Assembly (NCBI GenBank): GCA_937132065.1
Contig: CAKZNT010000052.1
Span: forward strand, 1 to 64,000
DNA: 64,000 bases
Reading direction: 5' to 3'
DNA from: an uncultured Loktanella sp.
GTDB lineage: Bacteria > Pseudomonadota > Alphaproteobacteria > Rhodobacterales > Rhodobacteraceae
The notes beneath the pieces are model-generated. The model had not been told where the DNA came from, did not search any database, and saw only the letters and a list, made by a program, of their open reading frames with translations. A program made the position numbers and the translations under genes. Below, in pieces: positions 58,499-64,000 of the stretch. Position 1 is the first letter of the stretch; each line of letters starts with the position of its first letter.

Positions 58499-60445
58499 AT
58501 GCGTCACAACTGGTTAGATCAATTTTTGTACCAGACGCGTATTTCGATGCATATTTCGGAGCGTGACACGACCAAACGACTCGCGACAACCGCGATGATG
58601 GTTGGCGTCGGCATTTGGGCAGGCAATACGCGGACGTCGCTTTTGATCGGCTGCACGATTGTTTTCTTTGAAATCATCGGTCTGGCGCTGATGCGCCTGA
58701 TGCCGCGGCGTGATTTTCAATCTATGGCTTTGGTGTCCGTCGCCTTCTGGTGCGTAAACTTTCTTTCGGTCATGCCCTATTTGGCATTTTCGGTCCTTTT
58801 GGCCAGCCACAGCTCGATCGCCTTTGTGGTCGCGGCATATCTCTGGCTGTTTGGCATTTACGTGCATACCTCCAACAGCTTCTCGTTTTTGCCGATCTAT
58901 AACTGGAGCCTGATGACCCCCGCCTTTGGCGCGGCGTTTCTGTTGTTTTATGTGTCCGCGACCCATCCAATCGTTGAAGGAACCACTGCGCATTGGCTAT
59001 TGGCGGCGGCCATGATGGGCATCTACATCGTCAACACGATCGAAACGATGGAGAAACACAACGACACACAGGCCGCCCTTGCGCAGGCGCGCACCGATGC
59101 CATCACTAGGATGCACGAACTCGAACATCTCACGCGCCATGACAAACTCACGGGGCTCAAAAATCGGGTCGCTTTTGACGAGGAACTCGCCGAAGCACTC
59201 CAGAACAAGACGCGCCTCGCAGGGCTCGCGATCTTTCTCATCGACCTCGATGATTTCAAGCCGATCAACGACAGCTACAGCCATATGGCGGGTGACGCGG
59301 TGTTGGTCGCGGCGGCCAATAGCCTGATGCGGATTGCGGGGCCTGATGCCACGGTTGCGCGGCTTGGCGGCGATGAATTTGCCGCCGTGATCCCCAATAT
59401 TTCCTCCGATGAAGCCGCCTTGCGCCTTGGCGGCTATATCGTGCGTGCGCTCAACGCGCCTGTTCGTTTCAAGGAAAAACAACTGCAGGTCGGCGCGAGT
59501 GTTGGCATCGCGCGGGCATCGCCCTCAATGAACAAGGCGGCTGATCTTTGCGCGGGCGCGGATCAGGCCATGTATCGCGCCAAGGGGGACCTTGGCCAGA
59601 AAACCGTGCTCTTTGATCGCGACGCCTTCCCCGTGCGACCGACCCTTGAGGATAGAAACACGCTTTACAATGCGATTTGTGACAAACAGATCCGGCCCTA
59701 CTACCAACCCAAAATTTGCCTGAAAACGGGGCGCGTCGCAGGATTCGAAGCACTGGCAAGATGGGAGCACCCCACACGTGGCATGCTGCGCCCCAAAGAT
59801 TTTTTGCCAATGGTTTCCGATTTCGGTCTGCACGGCGATCTCCTGATGCATATGGCAAGGCAGGTGCTTGAGGACATCGACGAAATTCAGCGCAACAATC
59901 TGGATTGCGGGCAGATTTCCATCAACGTCCCCGAGGTCACGCTTGCCACATTGTCGGGCCGCTCCGAGTTGGCTGCGTTGATCGACGAGTTTCCCCATTT
60001 GCAAAGCCACGTCACATTTGAAATCACCGAAGACGTCTTTATCGCCCGTGCTGGCGATATGATCCAACGCTCCATCGCATTCTTTCGCAATGCGGGCATC
60101 CGCGTATCGCTCGATGATTTCGGGACGGGGTTCGCCTCGTTCCAACATTTGCGCGTGCTGGAATTTGACGAACTGAAGCTCGACACCGACTTTGTGCAAG
60201 GTCTTGGGGTGGACCCAGCCGCCGATGTGCTCGTCGACGGGTTTCTTGCGATCGGGCAAGGTTTAGGCGTGCAGGTTGTTGCCGAAGGCGTCGAAACCAC
60301 GGCCCAACTCAAGCAACTCCAGCAAATGGGGTGCGAGGTTGTGCAGGGCCATTTGTTTGGCTCCGCAATGTGTCTGACAGATGCTGTCGCGCTGCTTCAA
60401 AAGGGCAAAGTTGATCTTGGGTTTTTACCCGCTGACGCCGCTTAA
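58499..60445 (+). CDS. Membrane GGDEF-EAL c-di-GMP protein
   Basis: A 648-residue protein. I chose ATG 58499 because AGGA lies six bases upstream; an ATG at 58427 in the same frame lacks a ribosome site. About six membrane helices fill residues 30-180 (TSLLIGCTIVFFEIIGLALM, YLAFSVLLASHSSIAFVVAA), resembling a MASE-type sensor. The cyclase domain has RLGGDEF without the RxxD inhibitory site. The phosphodiesterase domain has FEALARWEHPTRG, FEITEDVF, DDFGTG and AEGVET, so it is probably active. The two output domains may balance each other. Confidence 0.88.
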   Translation: MRHNWLDQFLYQTRISMHISERDTTKRLATTAMMVGVGIWAGNTRTSLLIGCTIVFFEIIGLALMRLMPRRDFQSMALVSVAFWCVNFLSVMPYLAFSVLLASHSSIAFVVAAYLWLFGIYVHTSNSFSFLPIYNWSLMTPAFGAAFLLFYVSATHPIVEGTTAHWLLAAAMMGIYIVNTIETMEKHNDTQAALAQARTDAITRMHELEHLTRHDKLTGLKNRVAFDEELAEALQNKTRLAGLAIFLIDLDDFKPINDSYSHMAGDAVLVAAANSLMRIAGPDATVARLGGDEFAAVIPNISSDEAALRLGGYIVRALNAPVRFKEKQLQVGASVGIARASPSMNKAADLCAGADQAMYRAKGDLGQKTVLFDRDAFPVRPTLEDRNTLYNAICDKQIRPYYQPKICLKTGRVAGFEALARWEHPTRGMLRPKDFLPMVSDFGLHGDLLMHMARQVLEDIDEIQRNNLDCGQISINVPEVTLATLSGRSELAALIDEFPHLQSHVTFEITEDVFIARAGDMIQRSIAFFRNAGIRVSLDDFGTGFASFQHLRVLEFDELKLDTDFVQGLGVDPAADVLVDGFLAIGQGLGVQVVAEGVETTAQLKQLQQMGCEVVQGHLFGSAMCLTDAVALLQKGKVDLGFLPADAA

Positions 60446-61347
60446 CTGCGCTGCATGCGCACCGCTTCCTGGCGCGCGAGACGGATCAAATGGGCCACAA
60501 ACGGGCGCTGCGTATCCTCGACCCGCGTTGCGGCATATAACCTGCGCGTTTTTCCACTCTTGGTTAACGGGCGCGTCACATAATCCGCATTATACTTAAC
60601 CTGCTGCACAACCCAGTCGGGCAAAACGGCAACGCCACGATTTGATGCAACAAGCAAGAGGATCACAGCCGTCAATTCGACCTGCCTCACCGCAGCAGGT
60701 TCAACTTTCGCAGGCGTCAGCAATTGTGAGAACACATCAAGGCGGGCGCGATCGACGGGATAGGTAATCAAGGTCTGCCCGCGAAAATCCTCTGCCTCGA
60801 TCACGTCCTTTTGGGCGAGCGGATTGTTGGCGGAGGCAACAAAAACAGGTTCATAATCGAAAATCGGGGTAAAATCAGTTTCCGCCGAGGTTTCGGGATC
60901 GGACGACACAACCAGATCAACATCCTCGCGGCGCAACGCTGGCAAGGCGTCAAATGCCAGACCGGGACGGATATCAACATCCACGTCGGGCCAAGCCTTG
61001 CGAAACTTTTCAAGCACAGGAAACAGCCATTCAAAGCAGGCATGGCACTCGATTGCGATATGCATCCGCCCCGCATTCCCTTGCACCAATCCCGCGAATT
61101 CTGCTTCCAATGCATCGACTTGCGGCAAAATCGACTCTGCCGCTGCCAGTAGCTTTTGACCCGCAGCCGAAAGGCGCAGCGGCTTGGAACGACGCGCAAA
61201 CAATGCAACACCCGCCTGATCCTCGATCCCCTTGATCTGGTGACTCAGCGCCGATTGCGTGATGTGCAAGATCTCCGCCGCACGCGCCAAACCGCCAGTC
61301 TCATGGATCGCCTTGATCGTGCGCAGGTGTCGAAACTCGATCCGCAT
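60442..61347 (-). CDS. metR: LysR-type regulator MetR
   Basis: A 301-residue LysR regulator. The HTH is at residues 5-60 (LRTIKAIHETGGLARAAEIL, TQSALSHQIKGIEDQ) and the effector domain follows (MHIAIECHACFEWLFPVLEK). The C-SxxCFEWL-like segment and gene position identify MetR, which activates methionine genes with homocysteine as co-effector. It is divergent from metF, with a consensus MetR site between them. Its 3' end overlaps that of the GGDEF-EAL gene by four bases. Confidence 0.88.
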   Translation of the reverse strand: MRIEFRHLRTIKAIHETGGLARAAEILHITQSALSHQIKGIEDQAGVALFARRSKPLRLSAAGQKLLAAAESILPQVDALEAEFAGLVQGNAGRMHIAIECHACFEWLFPVLEKFRKAWPDVDVDIRPGLAFDALPALRREDVDLVVSSDPETSAETDFTPIFDYEPVFVASANNPLAQKDVIEAEDFRGQTLITYPVDRARLDVFSQLLTPAKVEPAAVRQVELTAVILLLVASNRGVAVLPDWVVQQVKYNADYVTRPLTKSGKTRRLYAATRVEDTQRPFVAHLIRLARQEAVRMQRS

Positions 61348-61349
61348 TA

Positions 61350-61393
61350 TGAATCTTCCTCATGACAATTCTGAGATTTATGAATTTGTTTCA
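61350..61393. promoter_or_regulatory. MetR binding sites between metR and metF
   Basis: TGAATTTGTTTCA at 61381-61393 matches the MetR consensus TGAA-N5-TTCA exactly. A second, one-mismatch copy, TGAATCTTCCTCA, lies at 61350-61362. The exact site is 50 bases before the metF start. Confidence 0.75.
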
Positions 61394-61442
61394 CATGCCG
61401 CAATGTGGGACAAGATGCAAACACCTCTTAAAGGATTACATC

Positions 61443-62309
61443 ATGTCCCGCCCTTCCCTGTCTTTTGAATTTTTCCCACCGAAAGATCTGGCTGGGTCGT
61501 TCCGCCTTTGGGACACTGTGCAAAGCCTCGCGCCGCTTGACCCTACATTCGTTTCCGTCACCTACGGCGCCGGCGGGACCACGCGCCAGCTGACGCATGA
61601 CGCCGTTGAAACATTGACAAAACAGTCGGGCTTGCGCGTTGCTGGCCACTTGACTTGCGTCGATGCCACGCGCGACGAAACTCTTGCAATTGCCGATAAC
61701 TACGCCGCAGCGGGCGTCAAGGATATCGTTGCTTTGCGCGGCGATGCTCCCAAAAACAGCGCAGGATTCAAAGCCAGCAAAGAAGGCTTCCAAGACTCGA
61801 TCCAACTTATCGAGGCGCTAAGCGACACGCAAAAATTCAACATCCACGTGGGCGCCTACCCCGAGAAACACCCCGAAGCCGTGAGCCAAGCCGCCGATGT
61901 CGCCTACCTCAAGCGCAAGTTCGACGCGGGCGCGACAGGTGCGATCACACAATTCTTCTTTGAGGCCGACACATTCTTCCGGTTCCGCGATGCATGCGCC
62001 GCGGCGGGGATCACCGCGCCCATTATCCCCGGTATCCTGCCGATCGAAAACTGGAACGGCGTGAAGCGGTTTGCAGAGCAATGCGGCACGCACATTCCGC
62101 AGGTAATCGCGGATGCCTTCAAGAATGCGCAACGCGATGGCACAGAATCGTTGCTTGCAACGGCGCTTGCCGCAGAGCTTTGCGACGATCTTTTGGGTGG
62201 CGGTGTCGAGCATCTGCACTTTTACACCCTGAACCGCGGCACGCTCACTCGCAACGTCTGCCACGCCCTTGGATTCACACCAGAGCGCGGCTTGCAAAAC
62301 GTGGCATAA
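61443..62309 (+). CDS. metF: Methylenetetrahydrofolate reductase
   Basis: A 288-residue FAD-dependent enzyme starting at ATG 61443 after AAAGGA. Signatures are SFEFFPPKD with the catalytic Glu, FVSVTYGAGGTTRQ, HLTCVDATRDE, and GAITQFFFEADTFFRF. It reduces 5,10-methylene-THF to 5-methyl-THF for methionine synthesis. A consensus MetR box precedes it. The thioesterase gene follows 17 bases later. Confidence 0.96.
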   Translation: MSRPSLSFEFFPPKDLAGSFRLWDTVQSLAPLDPTFVSVTYGAGGTTRQLTHDAVETLTKQSGLRVAGHLTCVDATRDETLAIADNYAAAGVKDIVALRGDAPKNSAGFKASKEGFQDSIQLIEALSDTQKFNIHVGAYPEKHPEAVSQAADVAYLKRKFDAGATGAITQFFFEADTFFRFRDACAAAGITAPIIPGILPIENWNGVKRFAEQCGTHIPQVIADAFKNAQRDGTESLLATALAAELCDDLLGGGVEHLHFYTLNRGTLTRNVCHALGFTPERGLQNVA

Positions 62310-62326
62310 CGCGACAGGCTGCGGCC

Positions 62327-62809
62327 ATGTTTACAGCAAAATCCCCCGATGAATTGCCCGACACCGCAACGATGCTTGCGATGTCGGGGCTTGAGTTCAT
62401 GCAAGCCGTTCTGCGCGGCGAATTCGCCCGCCCTCCGATTTCGGTCGCCCTGAACTACACACTCGATAGCGTGAAAGACGGTGAAGTCGCGTTTCGCGGC
62501 ACGCCCGACTTCTCGCACACAAACCCGATGGGTGGCACTCATGGCGGCTGGTATGGCACGTTGCTGGATAGCTGCATGGCCTGCGCCGTTATGACCAAAA
62601 TCCCGCGCGGGTCTTACTATACAACGCTGGAATACAAGGTAAATCTCGTGCGCGCTATTCCGTTAGGGACCGAGATTGTGGCTACCGGATATAGTGACCA
62701 TGCGGGCAGATCGACAGGCGTGGCACATGGCGAAATACGCGGCGCGCTTGACAAAAAGCTTTACGCCACAGGCTCCACCACATGTCTGATCATGACCGCC
62801 CGCTCTTAG
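62327..62809 (+). CDS. PaaI-family thioesterase
   Basis: A 160-residue hot-dog thioesterase starting at ATG 62327. The fold signature includes NPMGGTHGGWYGTLLDSCMA with the HGG motif near residue 70, then YYTTLEYKVNLVRAIPLGTE. Such enzymes hydrolyse acyl-CoA or aryl-CoA thioesters. No pathway is indicated by the neighbours, and linkage to metF is by spacing only. It converges on the DUF2235 gene with a 20-base overlap. Confidence 0.85.
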   Translation: MFTAKSPDELPDTATMLAMSGLEFMQAVLRGEFARPPISVALNYTLDSVKDGEVAFRGTPDFSHTNPMGGTHGGWYGTLLDSCMACAVMTKIPRGSYYTTLEYKVNLVRAIPLGTEIVATGYSDHAGRSTGVAHGEIRGALDKKLYATGSTTCLIMTARS

Positions 62810-63815
62810 CGGACGGATGTATGGTTTCGGTTGGATTGCTCAGAATAATCCGCTTGCGGCGCGATAAAAACAGCTTGCCCCAGCTGCCCCATGACCCGAC
62901 AGAGGGCGCGGACGGATCTTGGGGAAATCGCGCCTCCCATCCTGTCGGAAGCGCAAGACCACAGGCCTCCAGTTTCTCAAGCATCCAGACCAGCGGAATA
63001 TTCGCCAACCCCCGCGCCTCGGGTCGCAGGCCCACCTGCCCGCCAATATCGGCGTGACATCCGCGAAACCAGACTTGCTCCATGTGGCCATCCCAGCCCT
63101 CGGGCGCATACCACATCACGGGCGCATAGGCCTCGCGTGTTTCATCTAGGGCCAAAGCGTGAAATCCGTTGCGCACATGCGGACCAAGTCGATGGTTATG
63201 ATACGCATGCTGCGCCTGCGCCCAGCGCCAGACAATCGGCATCCGCAACCCAAGCGCCTTGACCGTGTCCCAAACTGCCACAGCTTCGATTTTCACATCG
63301 TCGTGACAATAGACCTCGCGAAACCGCTTGGCTGCGACCGACGATGCCCCCGTTTTATAGTGACGATAGGCTTGGCGCACTGCGCGCACCGTGGCCTGAT
63401 TGGCCCGCACAAGCCCGACAAAATCAACAACACCCGCAAGCGAACGCACCGCATATGCGCCCCGAGAATACCCGATAAGAATGATCTTGTCGCCAGGGCG
63501 ATACCGCGAGGCCAGCACACCATAAGCCCGCTCGATCTGCTTGTTGATACCCTTGCCCGTCATCACGCCCCAAGTGCCGGACCAATCCCGCCACTGGATG
63601 CCAGCCTCGTAATAGACCGTCAGATTGGCCTGCCGCCCCGCCTCCTGCAAAAGCCGGAACGTCAGCCCCGCATTTGTCTCGTTACCGCGCTCAAGCGATG
63701 ACATCGTGCCATCAAGGATGATCACATGGGTCGCCACGCCCCGCTTGCGTTGGCCAGAATCCTCCGAGCGGGAGCCGCGACCAAAAAGGGCAAATATCCG
63801 ATCAGTTAGCCGCAC
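62790..63815 (-). CDS. DUF2235 alpha/beta hydrolase (Tle1-like phospholipase fold)
   Basis: A 341-residue protein. I placed the start at GTG 63813-63815, six bases after GAAAGG; a TTG ten codons upstream is also possible. The N-terminal VIILDGTMSSLERGNETNAG and the nucleophile elbow IILIGYSRGAYAVRSLAG with GYSRG are DUF2235 signatures, as are VAVWDTVKALG and WFRGCHADIGG (the C-terminal acid and His). Some family members are type VI secretion phospholipase effectors, but none of the accessory genes for that system is in the window. Confidence 0.85.
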   Translation of the reverse strand: MRLTDRIFALFGRGSRSEDSGQRKRGVATHVIILDGTMSSLERGNETNAGLTFRLLQEAGRQANLTVYYEAGIQWRDWSGTWGVMTGKGINKQIERAYGVLASRYRPGDKIILIGYSRGAYAVRSLAGVVDFVGLVRANQATVRAVRQAYRHYKTGASSVAAKRFREVYCHDDVKIEAVAVWDTVKALGLRMPIVWRWAQAQHAYHNHRLGPHVRNGFHALALDETREAYAPVMWYAPEGWDGHMEQVWFRGCHADIGGQVGLRPEARGLANIPLVWMLEKLEACGLALPTGWEARFPQDPSAPSVGSWGSWGKLFLSRRKRIILSNPTETIHPSAKSGRS

Positions 63816-64000
63816 GGCAAACCTTTCGTCCGAAACAGGAAACAAGCCACGTCCTCGACCTTTTCACGCGCAAACTTAGCAATCCTGTCTCCATTAACTT
63901 CACCCACCCATGCCGTTAACCCTAAAGGGGTTTTTCCGACTGTCTACCGCTCACAGGTGATCCCCCTTGGACCTGACGCACCGTTCATGCTTAAATCCTC

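Noticed and set aside
63918-63935. AACCC-TAAA-GGGTT with a T run near the right edge
   Set aside because: It looks like a plus-strand terminator, but no plus-strand gene ends before it and the stem is only five pairs.
63987-64000. ATG followed by four codons at the right edge
   Set aside because: It may be the start of the next gene, but too little sequence is available to support a call.
1-64000. Search for CRISPR arrays, transposases, integrases, phage genes and toxin-antitoxin pairs
   Set aside because: No regularly spaced repeats or such proteins were seen; gene content is ordinary chromosome.

Overview
The window looks like chromosomal DNA of a marine alphaproteobacterium of the order Rhodobacterales (Roseobacter-type). 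The evidence is the gene families present: DUF1127, DUF2927 and DUF3572 proteins, PleD beside DUF3572, a PutA without a DNA-binding domain paired with a separate Lrp-type PutR, a fused carnitine dehydrogenase-thioesterase, and an alphaproteobacterial RNase P RNA. The assignment is inferred from gene content; no database was searched. I see no insertion sequence, prophage or CRISPR array. Genes are densely packed, often with 1 to 14 base overlaps, and no stretch above 300 bases lacks a feature.

Layout. 1-6.7 kb: two purine deaminases (guanine and predicted 8-oxoguanine), a CAP-domain lipoprotein, HisN, an XRE regulator, a quinone oxidoreductase, a LysR/DUF1127 divergent pair and a BI-1 membrane protein. 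6.7-12.4 kb: cupin, GNAT, rpmG, the RNase P RNA gene, AmpD, an Excalibur-like lipoprotein, gatCA and a BON-LysM protein. 12.4-16.1 kb: DUF2189, a duplicated-domain exported protein, tadA, a UbiE-like methyltransferase and rluB. 16.1-22.4 kb: terC followed by an envelope-stress-like operon (28-residue membrane peptide, XpaC, TelA, DUF2927 lipoprotein, SPFH-GYF protein, zinc-ribbon membrane protein). 22.4-26.7 kb: a PfkB kinase and dtd, then the Zur-regulated zinc uptake genes zur-znuC-znuB and znuA. 26.7-33.0 kb: a fasciclin protein, an MttB-family methyltransferase, an HAD phosphatase and, divergently, a 1062-residue predicted self-sufficient reductive dehalogenase.

33.0-38.9 kb: DUF3572, a PleD-like diguanylate cyclase with a degenerate receiver, an ECF sigma factor with a membrane partner, a CnrX/ZraP-like periplasmic sensor and a four-EF-hand protein, then DUF983, Nudix and a DMT permease. 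38.9-44 kb: a fatty acid desaturase with a divergent XRE regulator, and a carnitine degradation operon (BKACE, lipocalin, small lipoprotein, carnitine dehydrogenase-thioesterase fusion). 44-52.7 kb: GNAT, aldo/keto reductase, MFS permease, outer-membrane barrel, metG, an MltB-type transglycosylase, a CHASE-GGDEF-EAL protein and tRNA-Leu(UAA). 52.7-64 kb: putR/putA, rhomboid protease, an inositol monophosphatase, a membrane GGDEF-EAL protein, metR/metF with a clear MetR box, a thioesterase and a DUF2235 hydrolase.

Functional themes are use of methylated and osmolyte-type compounds (carnitine to glycine betaine, proline, possible corrinoid-dependent demethylation), envelope and metal stress, and c-di-GMP signalling (three GGDEF proteins). 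The strongest candidates for less-described biology are the XpaC/TelA/SPFH/zinc-ribbon operon with its tiny membrane peptide, and the reductive dehalogenase fusion divergent from an MttB-family methyltransferase.
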